A model generated the notes under the pieces. The model saw nothing but the letters and a program-made list of their open reading frames with translations. It ran no database searches and was not told the DNA's origin. Source: Polytrichum commune (Eukaryota > Streptophyta > Polytrichopsida > Polytrichales > Polytrichaceae). From it: a DNA stretch of 64,000 nt. The stretch is taken from assembly GCA_950295325.1 (NCBI GenBank), contig OX485806.1, positions 28,336,001 to 28,400,000 on the forward strand. The letters are read 5' to 3'. Position numbers and translations under genes: made by a program. Within the stretch, counting starts at the first letter, position 1. Each line of letters opens with the position of its first letter. Shown here piece by piece: positions 1-13,882 of this stretch.

Positions 1-365
1 CCATTGCCCAAACAACCATCTCTGCATTCGTAGAAGCGGTTTCAATCACCTGGATTCGGTGGAGCCAAGTCAAATTGCAATCGGCTAGGGCGAGGTCAAT
101 CAGTGCGACACCTGGACACAGTTCCGAAGAGCTCGACAAGTTGGATCCTACGAGCTCTACTGAGTGAAGAACTGGCTTTTGCAAAAAGTCTTGAGCTTTC
201 GAAAATATGGCATCTTCAGTTGAATACGGGGCCAAATACTCACAGAAATCAGTCACCTAGGATTTAACTAGGATTAACGAGGATTTCCAGGCAGCATGCT
301 TTGAAGGTGAGCGAATGGGCAGTAATGAGGGAGGAGAAATAAATAAATAAATAAATAAAATGCCG
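1..365. other. No gene seen
   Basis: Unique-looking sequence ending in a short (AAAT)n run near 340-360. The 77-codon minus frame shows no domain. Confidence 0.4.
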
Positions 366-445
366 AAGTCTAACAGTTCGAATTGTGTATCAGTTCTTTC
401 ACTTGTGCAGGTGTTTAGAGAATTGAAGGGAGCAGGATCAAATGT
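366..445 (+). repeat. Left member of an ~80 bp inverted pair (partner 4826-4905)
   Basis: AGTTCTTTCACTTGTGCAGG then TGTTTAGAGAATTGAAGGGA matches the reverse complement of 4826-4905 with few changes. It may be one end of a 4.5 kb element or an unrelated dispersed pair; the termini do not define clear target duplications. Confidence 0.6.
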
Positions 446-2021
446 ATCAATTTTAGGTTTTACACTATCCAACCAACCATTGTGTGACACGTGGCACCTT
501 CACCAAAGAAAATAAGGCCCTTGCCACACAAGAGGCACCGGAAGTTTCACAACTTCCTCCAACGTGGCACCTTGCCCAAGAAAAGTCTCCTTTTCCTCGT
601 TTTTCTCCTTATATTGTGGGACTTCCGGGCACTAGTGCCCGGTAGTTGTGAACTACATTTATTGTGCCATGTCACTCTACTTTATTGCCAAGTAGATACC
701 GAAGCAAGATCCAAAGCAAAATCCGAAGCTAAAAAGTCATTGTTGCCACTCCCCATACTTCCTCTCATGTGGCAACCACTTGCTCATTTGAACCAATGCT
801 ATTCATCCAACTCATTGCCGTTCCTCCCGTGTGGTTTGGGCCTTAACTATGTTGTGCCAAAATTTATAAGGTATCACCAAGGTAGGTGGTGGAATAACCT
901 CCAAAAGTGCATGCATTTTAAGTACATATTGATCATGAAAATGTCCACCTTAACATCGAGTTCAGTGGTTGATTTTGGGTCATCTAAAAATTTGGGGGGG
1001 GGGGGGGGTCACTAGCGAAAATCATAGAAACAACGTGTGATAAAAAAAATAGGGTCTAATATATTCATTGTAGATAAATTTTACAACAAACGTACATATA
1101 ATATAGGGGGTTTTTGAATAATGAAACATGTTTACGTGTAAAATACCATCACATATAATGGCCTCTTTTATCTAGTCAATACATGTAAAATAGCATGGAA
1201 ACAATTACTAGGGGTAGCGGGTCTAGGGTAAGGTTTGTGCTAGTGGATGAAAAGAGCTAATTTTCTATTGAAAAAGCTTGGATGGATGACTTTGCATGCT
1301 AGCTGGCTTGAACATTATTGAACCAACGTATCCAATGTGGAGTTAATGTTCTCTACCTACGTGCCAAGAGGGAAAAGTTTAGCGCGTTGTTTGAATTGCA
1401 ATCTTCTTTCCAATTTTCTTTGGCAATATAAGTAAAATAGGATATTTTAAAATATTTCCCCCCCCCCAAAAAAAAATACTTACTGCTAGGGTTTTAAAAT
1501 ACAAGCATTTACCTTTATTTTGAAAAATACCATACTTATTAATATGTTTTGCAAGGTAAATATCCCCTCAATAAATAGGTATTGACCGTACATGTATGCA
1601 AAATATAAGAGGGAGTGACCCCTCAAGTCTAAAAATGGAATGTTGATCCCTAATGACTTTTCCAAACTTAATTCCAATACAACATACTTTGATATATTGG
1701 AATCCCTTGTCAATTGCTAACAAAAATCATTTGGCACCTCTTAAATATAAAGATTGTGCTCAACATTTGAAGTTACTGTTTTAACACCATTTAATTTACA
1801 TTATTTGAATTTTATGAAGTGCTATAACTCCTTCATATAGATCTTACAAAACATTTGGGGCATCATAGAACATGAATGCTTTGACTATGTCACAAGCAGA
1901 ATTATAAGTAAAAAACTATAACATTACAACTTTGGAAAACAAGTGTTAATAATTACCACAAACAATGTGGTACTACTACATGTTGTCACATGATGCGAGG
2001 ATTTTTTATTTTTTATTTTAA

Positions 2022-2056
<35 letters not shown>

Positions 2057-4825
2057 TTGAACTACAAACTTACAATTTTAAACTAATCATGTTAAAAGTG
2101 ACATTGTCTAAAAGCAATTTATCCTTCAAATGCCTTGTTTGAATAAATGAAATACTTTGATGTAATCGAAGACTTAAGTTCAAATACACAATCGGGGTGC
2201 CTTTGGATGCAACTACACACCTTGTATTTTGATCATGAATGTCCAATATAGAAATTTCTAATTTTCTCATTGACACAAGACAATGTATATAAAAATGTTC
2301 CATACACATAAACACATATAAATTATGATTTATGAACTTGGTGAAACCTTTGTAAACTGTGTATATGGTTGTATATTGAGACCCCACATCCTCTAAGGGT
2401 TAAGAGCCTTCTCCATCACAACCATTATTGAGAAAGTCATTATTGTGGCGACGAAGGTACTTTGTGGGGTGGAATTGCACACAAGGAATACGACAACGGC
2501 TCTATCGAAGATGCATAATTCGAGAGGGTATATTCCCTTGAATTCCATATGATGGTTCTCCAATTAAAAGCATTAGATCATTCAAAATCGACAACCATAG
2601 ATGACCAAATGAAGGGAAGGTGTGTTGATGTTGGTCTTCCTTACTATTTCAAGACATTTATGGTGGTTGAATGAGAGATATGCTCATATGTAATGACTCT
2701 CTCTCTCTCTCTACACATAGCCCAACGCTAGTGAAGTTCATCATTCATGTCCCATGATCTATGATAACCGTAGATGGCAGAACTTTCACGAAGGTAAGAA
2801 GACACAAAGGTAAGAAGAGAAGCCATTGAGACACACGCTACCGCCGTACCTTTACCAATTTCAATAGATTTTTAGATTCTTTAATAATTGAGGGTGTCAC
2901 ACAATCATTGGTTGGAATATCATGTGAAAATGCTATCGTGGCATAAAAAATAAATAAAATTTGGTATGCAAAGTGTTGAATTCGATGAAGTATAATGTTG
3001 ATTCAATTTACAATCCATGTTTTGTATGTTAAGAGATATATGTATGTTAATACCTACCAATTTGCGCCATATCATTTGGTAATAGTCCCAATGGATTGTT
3101 CCACATTGTCACCTTTAAAGACCTTAGAAACACCACGATAGCATGTCGATTTAGGTATAAAATAAGTATTCTTTTAATGAAATTGTGCCACATGTTCTCA
3201 GAGTATATTCCTCACTATGATTTCTAACAAATGTGATTTATATTTTAATATATTAATGAGGACATGATAAACTAAGATTCTAACCTCCTACAAAGTCCAA
3301 CTATTTCCACATGGTTGACGTTTAGTGTGACTGATGGGAGCCATGTGCAGTGAGGGTATAATTGTTTCGGGGGTATTATCTTGCTCACAAACAAATAAAT
3401 GATCCATTCAATTAAGTAATATTTTGTCGTACTTCTCAATTATGTTGAAAGGCCAGGGTAAGTCATTTTCATGGACCATATGTTTGTTATAGGTTAACAA
3501 GTGGTTGGTTAGAAGAGTGTTGGATAATTTCAACGAGAGTTGAGGTGTCTACCGCGCATGTCATGGGTTTGAATTCCCTAAGTGAGAATGTATTGTGGTA
3601 GAGTTTATTTTGCATTTGTAACAAAGCAATATGCGTTTACTTTGTATGATTGAGGGGTTCAGTCATTATTACAATCAACAAAGATAATCCACAATTGGTT
3701 GTTGCCAAATCCAAGGGTGTTGTCAAAGACAACTATGTAAAACCGTCTAGACACTCACCCAAAACCACCTCTGTTCTATGTCCAAAACCAACCCCCCTTT
3801 CTTCCAAAAATGACCACCTTTTGTCCAAACCGCTTCCACACTAAAACTAACACTCCACGGGCACTCCACCCAATAAAAATATGAAAATTTTATAACTTAT
3901 GCATGTGGCATCTGAATAAAACATATAAATAACCTACCCCCTAGTTACTTTATAACAATAGCCCAAATCTAATCCCACTTTCAACCAAGAGAAACCCCGC
4001 ATTAGAACATTTTCATGAAATTGCCCATTTTCCATCCAAATTTGCCCCCACTTTGCACCAGAGACATTTAGACGGTTTAAGGTGTTGATTTTGGGTAGTG
4101 TGTTAGTTATAGCACCATCTACCTTAATAGCAGGTGGCAACTCCATAACTACCATCAGAAGGAGAGGTGGGACATGCAACGAGTACAAAGGGTGCAGTGT
4201 ATGTTCATCCATTTTATTGTTGTAGCCAAAGTGGTGACCACCATCACATGAATATTCCTTGTCTATAGAGTTTTTTGGATGGAACATGACATTCATCTTA
4301 AAGCGTGCATATTAAAGTGACCGTGGGCGATTTCATCGAACTAAAAATTAAAAATTGGCAAAATAAACTCCATTTCCCGACAAAATATTTCATGTGTGGA
4401 AATTAATGCTGACGATATGCGACATTTTTCCAAAACGATATACAATGCAAGAGTGGTTTCAATAATAATATAATATAATATAATATAGAACCAACCAAAT
4501 CATTGAGTTTAAGGGCATGTCTACATAAAAGCCATTAGGCAATGGCACTTGAGGATCCTTGAATTCTCATTGGTTGAGAGTGTCACGAGCCCCTGCTTTA
4601 GGTTTACACGAGGGTGGTTCTGGATCACATCTCATAACATTTTTAGTGAATGAAAAATCTACATTAAATTCCACATGGCAATTATGGGATAATGTTGACC
4701 GTGATGTTCACCTAGGACTGCACTTAGCCTATCTTCTCCATATACAAAGCTTATATCTAACTTCCTTGTCGGTGAGCCTTCTTGCTCTCTCCAAAGCAAC
4801 ACTCTTCCACATGACATCTTTGCAG
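446..4825. other. Gene-free stretch; interior of a possible 4.5 kb element
   Basis: Holds a 15-G tract (994-1008), a 10-C tract (1458-1467), an (AC)n microsatellite (about 2026-2052) and a short (CT)n (about 2698-2711). The 174-codon plus frame at 491-1015 is low in recognisable features and runs into the poly-G; repeated GTGGCACCTTSMCCAAGAAA words near 490-590 suggest repeat origin. No transposase identified. Confidence 0.45.
3490..3605 (+). other. tRNA-like pol III promoter remnant (SINE head)
   Basis: AGTGGTTGGTTAGAAGAGTG, then about 45 bases later CATGGGTTTGAATTCCC. Spacing and motifs resemble A and B boxes. No second copy was seen. Confidence 0.35.
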
Positions 4826-4905
4826 TGAACATTTGATATTGCTCCCTTCAATTCTCTAAACACATGCACAAGTGAAAGAACTAATACACAATTTGAATTG
4901 TTAGT
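4826..4905 (-). repeat. Right member of the ~80 bp inverted pair
   Basis: CCCTTCAATTCTCTAAACAC then ATGCACAAGTGAAAGAACTA mirrors 366-445. Confidence 0.6.
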
Positions 4906-5019
4906 GGCATGACAAGAAATTCAATTTTCAACAAGCAAAGTGCCACTATACTGATAAGACACCGCTACAAGTAACGTTAGACACCATATGCATTGGACCT
5001 CTTTGTGCACCACTAAACC

Positions 5020-6010
5020 ATGTCAACCGGGTATCATATGTCTATCATATGTCATCACAATCTTATGGGAAAATGGGTAAAGTATTTGTTCCTTTTTTGT
5101 TTACATATTGAAAAGATTCAATTGCAAAAGGTTACAAAAAAAAACCGTTGGGGGAAGAACATAGCCAAATCAACTATCCTTCTCAAATACGAGTATCGTG
5201 AATCCTAGACGGGTATGAGAGGGGTATTGGCTAACATAGACGACTCCTATTGGTTATTGGATGCGAAGGAGATCGGGTAGGCCATTGTTAACCGTATCAA
5301 AGAATGACACATGTAAGCTCTACAAACACTAACAAAATGTTCACCATAGCGGCTGCTCTATTTCATCTTCACTAGTGTGAGAACATAGTTTCCACTTGGG
5401 ACTCTAGGGTCACATTCAACATAAGAATGACACATGGCACGATACGAGGGGATTATACTTACTTATTATGGAAATAGAGATCCCTCTATACTATGCGTCT
5501 CGAGCCGAGTATCGGGGCGGGTATCAAAAAGTGTCCTTAATATCTGGAAATATGGGTACGTAGAATTTTTCCCCATTTCCAATGCCGTCCAATAAGCACG
5601 CACCATGTGGGCATCGTACATTCTAGTCGGGTATATGGGGTCGGTGACGGTTATGGGCGCTTATTGGCAGTTAATTGAAGGATTAAGAAGGGGACCTATG
5701 AGAGGGAAGCTCTCTTATAACATTGGCATGCTACTCATACAAACTGGTACCCTTTCAGACGCGGGTATCAGTACGTGTATGAACGGGTACAGAGCCTTCG
5801 GCGAGAGGCGGGTATGACGTGCGCACCACACCATGGGAGTGCGTCCGGGTATGTTCAATACTGCCGGGTATGTATTTGGTACTAACGGTTATTGGCCACT
5901 ACTGGCGGGTATTGGGCGTTCAGGTGGACCTAGAATAAGGCCAGTATTGGGCAGCATGGCACACGTAGGGTGTTTCTTTTTAATGTATAATATTGGAACT
6001 ACTTGTTATT
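5020..6010 (+). repeat. GGGTAT-rich stretch
   Basis: GGGTAT or GGGTAC, usually preceded by C or G, occurs about a dozen times without fixed spacing (for example near 5027, 5211, 5518, 5629, 5763, 5808, 5847, 5866, 5906). No gene is recognised in the 62-70 codon frames. Confidence 0.45.
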
Positions 6011-6954
6011 GGTATACCTGAACCAGTTCGTGCCCGGACTTTGCAATTTGCAACTTTAGGTTATTCCCTCCCTGTGTTTTTATAGAGTGGTGTCATAAGT
6101 ATGAGACCTAAATAAGAAGAGGTATTAACTATGTGTGTACGTCGATTAAATTTGACTCGAAAAGGGACCTCACGAGTCGAGCCAATGAGAAGCTCCCTCG
6201 CCCCAACCCCCCCCCCCCCCCCACCCCTTCCTCGCATCATGCCACCAAGTTTGGCACCAAGGGGCGAGGCTTTTTGGATGCACCTTGTCTACGAGCTCGA
6301 GTATGTGGCGAACTCCCATTGGAGCTTGACGTTTTCAACTCCATGCGCACGCACAAACTTTGGCTTTCGTGGTTCTAAATTATTAGTCGTCCAGCTAACT
6401 TAGATGGTGAGCCGCCTATTTGTGAATGACTTTGATGTAAGAAAAGTTATACCATGCCCACACTAAGGGCATCCCCAGGAGAGATAGTAAGCAACCCGCC
6501 AAAAATAATATATTATATGGTGTTTAGGGTGTTTGGGGAGCCCTCCATCTTGGGCGGGGCCGATCGTCTTGAGTCAGAGCTCACCAAAGCCTAGGCATAC
6601 CCCCGGTATAATTAGGAAGCAATCAATAAGACAACGACACCTATTATCTGACATGGGATAAAGTAGGATATCGGAGTATCTGATATTAAAGTAATCTCTT
6701 GGCGGGCCGGAGGAGGGCCGCCATATGAACCATTTATGGCGTTGGAAGGCCTTTACTATACCCGGGCCGCTTCTAAATTATGCCGGACCGGACATTGGTG
6801 GGGATCAATTTATGCCGGTACCGCCACCTAAGAACCCGGGATGCCCCATTTTTGGCGTTGGCATGCCCTATGGCGAGGCTGCTGGGGACGCCCTAAGATG
6901 GTTCAAGCCTAGAAGTGACATTTTAAGAACTTCTTTCTATTTCAAGTATGTTAA
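6011..6954. other. No gene seen; 16-C tract
   Basis: Poly-C at 6207-6222. A GC-richer patch at about 6500-6900 (CCCGGGCCGC, GGCGTTGGCATGCCC) lacks a credible ORF. Confidence 0.4.
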
Positions 6955-7301
6955 CTACACTAAATAGGTAGATTAGTGTTAGATGAAGATTAGTGTTAGA
7001 TGCAATAGTTACCTAAAACACTAATTTTCAACTGATATTACAATTAGTGTTTGAATAGGGTTTGAACAAATTATACCTTTTACGAGGTTCTCATATTCTT
7101 CTTCCTTCAATTCTTCATTCCAAGATTTACAAAATATCATCTAACACTAAATGCGCTCATGTAAATATTTAAAGTTACTACTTGGTACAAAATAGTGTTA
7201 GAGTTGACATTTAGTGTGTTCTAACACTATAGAGACAATTTACATTTAGCGTTTTCGTCGACTATTAGTGTTTCCAACACTAATCTACCTATTTAGTGTA
7301 G
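6955..7301. mobile_element. CTACAC-ended inverted-repeat element, copy 1
   Basis: 347 bp. Perfect 26-base inverted repeats at 6955-6980 and 7276-7301, starting CTACACTAAATAGGTAGATT. The interior has further TTAGTGTT words. No target duplication is obvious, so the superfamily is open. Confidence 0.85.
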
Positions 7302-8709
7302 CTTTGAGTTTTTTTGAAAAACGTTGATAAACAAATCCACGCATAGTCTGCACAATAGTTTTCAAAACATGATAGATTCATATGAAGCCTACGAGAATCT
7401 GCAAATGAACCTTTTACTATCCATTTGATGGTGGAGGGGGGGGGGTTGGCTAGGTGAATATCACTAGAAAATTAGTTTTGTTATTGGTGAGGGTCTTTTA
7501 TTGAATGAAGGTGTTGCCCCCCTTCCGCATGTCACTTCTACACCGCCTCGTTGAGTGGATAAATCCCTGATTCACCATTGTTGATTGCCCAAAGTTGTTG
7601 CTCTTCCAAAAGCGTTCTTGCATCCTTCTTACACCGCTGCTATGAATGGCCAAAGCGTTGCAATTGTGTACTACTGTTGCATATGGTTAACAACGATCCA
7701 CTCGATGCCACTGTTGCACTCACTTGTCAATGGCTCGAGGATGGGAAACATGTGTTGCCATAAGAAAAACAACACCGCTACCTTAGGGCTAGGCATTGTT
7801 CCTTGGGAGTAAGAGGAGTCCCTCTTGATAGGCGAAGTCCGTCTCTTTCCTTTAATGTTAATAATAAGGATTTCTCATCATACTCACAGTAACCTCACTA
7901 GATGTAATGTATTGCAATTTCATCGGTGCATACAAGACAATAACTTTTATCAAGAAATAACTCACCCTTTGCTATGGGCTAGTCGTTGGCCTAATGTGGA
8001 CATGGTAGTAGACAACTCTTATTTGATTACTTTTCTTAATTAGACATTTGTGTTTGAATGGTATGTGGGTTAGGTGAGGCTTCAAAAATAGGAACTAGAA
8101 AGACATGTGTTTAATAGAGATTGGGCTAGGTGCTTGAATATGATAGCCATTAAAGCTTCAACATTCAACATAATGGGGGGGGGGGCTATATGACCATTTT
8201 AATGAGCACGAGTATCCTCACTTTAATAATGAATGAAATATTCATTCAAGCTCACATTTTTTGAGGAAAGTGGTGTTGTCCTCGATTTGGATTTGAAAAT
8301 AGACGTCGTTACACTGGACAATGTTTTCAATGTCACTTTCATTTGGAACTACACAATGCTATAACTATTTAGTGCATATCTCATTTTTTAGCCACACAAA
8401 GGTCGATTTGGTTTGTTGTAGATCATTAACATCTTTACTTAGTAAATCGAACATATCGATAGTAGAAGGATAGAGCATCGTATAACTCCAAACAATAACC
8501 CACACTAAATACAATACTTAGTGTAGTTTCTTCAAGAAACAAAACTCGCCAACAAAGTGTAAAGGGGGGATCTACATGTGGGTATACACAAAATATCTAC
8601 TCGAATGCACAAAATGCCTCTTTGAGAGAGTGAGGTATATTGAATCTGGAATAATTTTGGAACTCCAAACACTTCCGACTGATGAATCCACATCTATATT
8701 ATATTATAA
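7302..8709. other. No gene seen; family E copy and poly-G tracts
   Basis: G10 near 7436, G11 at 8175-8185 and a diverged family E copy near 8045-8300. The overlapping 61- and 75-codon frames near 7580 are unrecognised. Confidence 0.4.
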
Positions 8710-9588
8710 GGGTACGTCACACACTAGCCAAGAGCCATGACCATGAAACTTTGAGAGCCCAAAAGAAAGTGTTCAAAGGTCATCCCAACACACCTCCAAA
8801 ATCATGTAGTGTGGTCACGGATCCTCAAATGTAGTGTGAAGTCATATGTGACCAGGTCCAGGCACCACGGGCCTTGGCTTGGTGGTTAGGGCTCATGGCC
8901 CCCAATGAGGAGGTTGTGGGTTCTATTCTCCATGCCGGCGTGGTGCTCACCACCTTAGTCCACCCAACTATGGTGGGGGGTCCTTGGACCTTGTTGTATG
9001 GGTACCTCAAAGCCCTTTGGGGGGATACCATGTCCAGTATCTTCAAGGCACTAGTGGCTAGCTAGGAACTAGTATGGTGTGTCACTATAGTGTCCATCCT
9101 CGAAAGGGGAGAGTAGTATTGTCCCAATGTCCCCTTGTCCGGTGGGCATCGGATCATTGGCATTACAACAAACGGACACTTTATTCACGCTGGCCCCTTA
9201 AAAGGGACCGGAGTTTCTATCTATCTATCTGACCGGGTCCTCAACCAAATGCTATGTCAATGAATGTTTATTCATGCAGGTCCTCACACATGATAAGTTA
9301 GGATAAATCAACGGTTATGAGTATTCGGAATGCCATGGTCTCCCGGTTTTGTGTTAGGCCTACCTCCAAGAGGCGGTTTTTGAAAATAGTCCAAGTGTCC
9401 ATGAAACATGATATGTTCCATGCCATGTAGGAATCCATGTAGACTTTACATCCATCTTGCATTCACATACTCCGTTGGTCCCTCGAGCATAGTGTGAAGC
9501 GAACTTGGACCGGCTCCGCCTTTTCCACCAATGAGAGCGCTTGAAGTGTAATGGACATGGGCTCTCAGTCTCGAGTGTGAAGTGGCCC
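8710..9588. mobile_element. Tourist-like MITE, family A, copy 1 (interrupted by a SINE)
   Basis: Copy of the ~500 bp family that is complete at 24165-24660. After removing the SINE and one 10-bp duplication it is about 498 bp. The left end reads TAA then GGGTACGTCACACAC; the right end reads GTGTGAAGTGGCCC. The flanking TAA is not kept on the right (ATA). Confidence 0.8.
8860..9230 (+). mobile_element. tRNA-derived SINE nested in MITE copy 1
   Basis: 371 bp flanked by GACCAGGTCC (8850-8859) and GACCGGGTCC (9231-9240), a 10-bp target duplication with one change. The head carries an A-box-like TTGGCTTGGTGGTTAGGGCT and a B-box-like GTGGGTTCTATTCTCC. It ends in a (TCTA)n tail. The last ~140 bp match 62421-62562 on the other strand. 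The 73- and 63-codon frames over it are incidental. Confidence 0.85.
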
Positions 9589-12500
9589 ATAGACCAAGTC
9601 CAAATGGTTACATACCTCTCGTAGCTCATGGATCTTCTACCAAAAATTTGTCACGAAAGAATAAAGGATCGAATTGTTGGTTTTGTGCAAGTATGAAGTA
9701 GTCAAAAATGAGAGAAAGCAAAGAAAGAATAATATCAATGTATGAAGAGGAAGTCAAACAAGTATATATATAACTAAAGAAAAGAGAAAGCAATATCGAG
9801 GTGGGGTTTGTGGTCTTGTTGTCATGTGAGCAATGTCAACATAAACATTTATAGCATGTATAGTTCGGGATCCATAAGATACTACATGTGAGGACTAGCA
9901 CATGCAAACGAGGAGCATGAGGGTTGGCCTTGTATTCATAGGGACAATACGAACGTAGTGACTCTTTCATATCCTACTCATAAAATGTCTCGAATGTTGT
10001 ACTTTTTATTATATGTTTATTTTTCTTTTTGATTCCTTCAATCTTAAACTCATACATGTACTTATGTGTTAGAAATCGTTGAAGAATTATTCGCTTTAAA
10101 CCTGCATATATCTTGTGAATGTTAACACGAGACAAATCCGTTCGTCATCCACCCTAGAATACGGTTGGTTAAAAATGTCGAACTACTATTTCTTTCTATA
10201 GACCTAAATAAATTAAGATAAATGATAATGAATCAATGATATGTGTCTGAAAGACCACAAACTAGTAAGAAGGAATCATTGTGTTGATTGTACTAAGAAA
10301 GAATGAGAATGAGATACTAGAATACTTTGAAGCCCCGTGTTTTAGCACGTATAAGGAACATTCATGTATGAGAATCTAGTATAACGAGGCTTGGAATTCA
10401 TAATCCATGGCAACCATGCTAAGTGGCTAGAAAACCATGTTAAAACCAACTCCTTGGAGGTTAAGGGCTACTTCATCCCACGTTAATCTCATATTAATAA
10501 ATTGGGGTTTCTATACTTAATATATGGTCAACTACGTTATTAAGATATATAGATAAAAAAAACTAAAAGGGGTTTCCACAAATTTCACCTTTGACTTACA
10601 TGGTTGTCGTGATACCTTTTAATTGGACTTGTAGAACTTGTACAATGTACCATTAATTGAGATTATGTGGGCATGTATCCACTAATATAGTTATGTATGC
10701 ATTCACCCTTCAAAATCACAGTCGTGGCTCCCTTTGAGAGTAAATAATGAGCGGCATCAAAGTGTTAGATCAATTCATACAAGCACAAACAAAACAAGTA
10801 GTTAACTTAAACTAGACATTAATTTAGTATAAATTTAGATTTAAGTTATTAGGAAATTGATAATAGAAGTCCCAAAACATCATAGTAAACAAGAATGGGA
10901 TTGGGGGCACTCCCGATGCCCAATTTATTGTTGGTTTCAAGTAAAACAATAAGTATTTATAAGAAACAAGAAGTAGTAAAATATACTACAAATTTAATAA
11001 CAAAATATTATAATAAGCTTAATCTCCAAGAGCATCAGGAGGTCTCCCCATCCATATCATTGGAAATAAAATACACTCAACAAAAAATATAAAATGAAGC
11101 ACATGTGGAGAGTAAAAGTGAGACTTGGGAAATACAACTTCATGAAAAAAGAAATCTCATACACTAGATGTGCATTGAAATGAAATGAAATTGATTTTAA
11201 AGTCCGGGAAGCCGAAAAGGCTAATGGGACTGAAAGTACATCCAGATGGTCTCAAACTAGCTAATTCTCTAGAGTGGCAGAGTGCGACAACCTTTGTGAG
11301 ATGGAGGTTAATATCAACTTGTTGGTTGGTACAGTTGAAAAAACTTTGAGGTGTGGGAAGCATATGAGAATTAAGAAGGAGATGAGTTGGTTCAACTTGC
11401 AAAAGAGAGAAAACAAGATGTGAGGTTCTATCAATATAATGACGAAGCTGATAAAATTAGGATGAAGAGATTCGCTAAATGAAAAGTCGTATTACCTCCT
11501 GAAATTCGTAGATATTGTCTAACGCACAACCTCTTGCATTGTGGCAAGGATGAATCAAGTACAATGATTTGCCTTAGGCAATAAGCAACATGAAAGTTAG
11601 ACTTCAATAGCTTCATGGGTCACAACTCCACATCTTTCTTTAAACAAAATTTGGGTTTAAAAACCGTGGTGCCTAACACTGCCACATTCATAGACATTTG
11701 ATATAGAAATAAGAGAAAGACTAAAGTGTGTCAATGTAATTAAATAGAGAAAGAATACAATGTAGAAATGATGGCTCGGGAGACATCCTTGTCCATGGTA
11801 GTAACAAGATTCTTTTATTTATTTATATAAAATAAAAGAGTATGGGAAGTACTCACTCAATGTATTATGAGATTTTGTTGAGTTTGGCAAGTAGTTGCCA
11901 ATCACAAACAACCCAAACCATTTATGATAACGTGGAATAAGGATTGTCCGTCAATAATACGATTCCCCAAATATAGAGGAACATTTGGTGAATATATAAG
12001 TTTCTCAATGTAACAAGTGGTGGTAATATTAGCTTTAATTTTTAGGACTGGGCCAAGTGTGGGGGAATAAGCAACACTCCAAGGCTTTGTTTTTTATGTG
12101 TTTGCTAGGTTGATCATTGATGAACAAGATATTGGCCTCCCTGCAACCAAACATATTTGTGGTGCGTAAAGAATCTTCTTTCTCTTTGAGGAGGAAAAAT
12201 ACGTCTCTGCTAGTGAACCCATTTGTATTTGTGCGCTTCGGTCTACCCCACAAAAATGCCAATCTATGAGTGATATTTCTAAGAGATAGGCATCAAAGCA
12301 CATTGTGAAGGACGGCATCTTCCATGTGTGACTACACAATGGCATGAAATTTTTGATAAAAATAGTGACATTAATTATTTGTAACCGTGGACGAACTTTG
12401 AGGTCCCACAACTTATCCCTTCCAAAATTACCATGTCCATTAAAACGCATAATGGCCTTCTATCTCACACTCACAGAGAGGGACTACAAAATAGACCATT

Positions 12501-13882
12501 AACGGAGAGAATGACCAACTTGAAGGGTTGTTCCAAACGTGTCCTCATTGTACCATTCTTCCTTGGAACAAGGACAAAAGTTTCATATCAAGTCCCTCTT
12601 TGGTTTCGCTTATGCTAACATACACAATAAAGCTTTCATACTCTTTGTTTCTCTTGAAATCGCAATTATTCATGGACGATGTCAAAGCTTTTGCACCAAC
12701 ACATGCTTTGAAATTGCATAGGGCATCATTGAGTAGCCATTGTGCTCTCCAATTGATAGTTTTTTCAAGGTGAATGATAAATCCTAGCCCTTGGAAATGT
12801 TAATTCAATAAAAATGTTATGAGGTTGATTGTCTTATTGGTTAAGGGTTCCCAATTTTAACACTATGAAGTGGTCTCATTTCATTTGTGTGTCGTAGACT
12901 CCACATTTTCCACATGCATGTTATGCTAGTATGCAACTCGAGCCATGTGACCAGTACAATTTGTTGTTTGAAAAGACATTAGCATGTCTAATGTAGAAGT
13001 GCAAGATGTTGACATCTTTTTTTCATCTCCCTTATGTGGATGAAGTCATGGATGAGGTTGTGCCATGAAAAGTTGCACATGAGAAAAAAACCCACATCGT
13101 TACAAATCTTAAACAAGGCGTTGACGAAACCCTACGTAGTCAAAGTGTTAGCTTTCAAGGTCTTTTTCAATTGCGTAGCTTGATTGTTGTGATTAGTATT
13201 TGTTGCAAAGTTCATTCCGTCTTGTCCCCTCCAACCTCGATGGTTCTCCTCTCTAGAGTGGGAAAGAGAGTGTCACCTTGATCATGTATGCCACCAAAGC
13301 ATTGCTACGCCACTGTATGTCAAAACCCTATGATCCTTGCCTGCTTTTGTGGATTTAGAGATGCAAGGGGAATCCAAGACAAAAGGTACAGTGACCACCC
13401 TTCTACACATGTACAAATATTAGTAAGTTGAATGTATGTCAAATGTTTTGAGTTTTTGTTTTTGTTTTAAATAACAACGATCGCAAGGCACGTTACGTGT
13501 GAAATTTGTTTCTTTCAATTTCATAAATGTCCTTTGTTTAAAGACGTTTTCTTTGCATAGCATCTCCCTTGATACAACCTCAATGTCCTATAAAATTTCT
13601 CCAAATTTTAGCTCATACGTTCATTATGCCATGATTAGAAGATCCTTCCAACTTTAGTAGCAACATGAAATCTAAGCTCACCACGCACAACTCATAGCTC
13701 GCCACTCACATGATAGCCTTTGGGTCATTTCATAAACCTTGAAAATCATAGACGGAATGCTTTAAAAAACATCATAAAACATGTTGGAATTTGGAACCCA
13801 ACATTTGGTGCCCCAAAGTTGATGTTTTAAATTTTGGATCCAAAACTACAAGTTCCAGTTATTGGGACATCATTTGAAAGTC
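9589..13882. other. Gene-free stretch, old repeat debris
   Basis: The block near 11160-11340 resembles 43670-43830 (AAGCCGAAAAGGCTAATGGG against AAGCCAAAAGATTTAAGGAG). Minus frames near 12035-12450 contain phrases reminiscent of the finger region at the end of plant LINE reverse transcriptases, but are too damaged to assign. Nothing intact. Confidence 0.35.

Noticed and set aside
491-1015. 174-codon frame
   Set aside because: No domain, ends in a poly-G run and contains repeated GTGGCACC words; more likely repeat sequence.
12035-12450. LINE reverse-transcriptase remnant
   Set aside because: Only a few suggestive phrases in two frames; not enough to annotate as an element.
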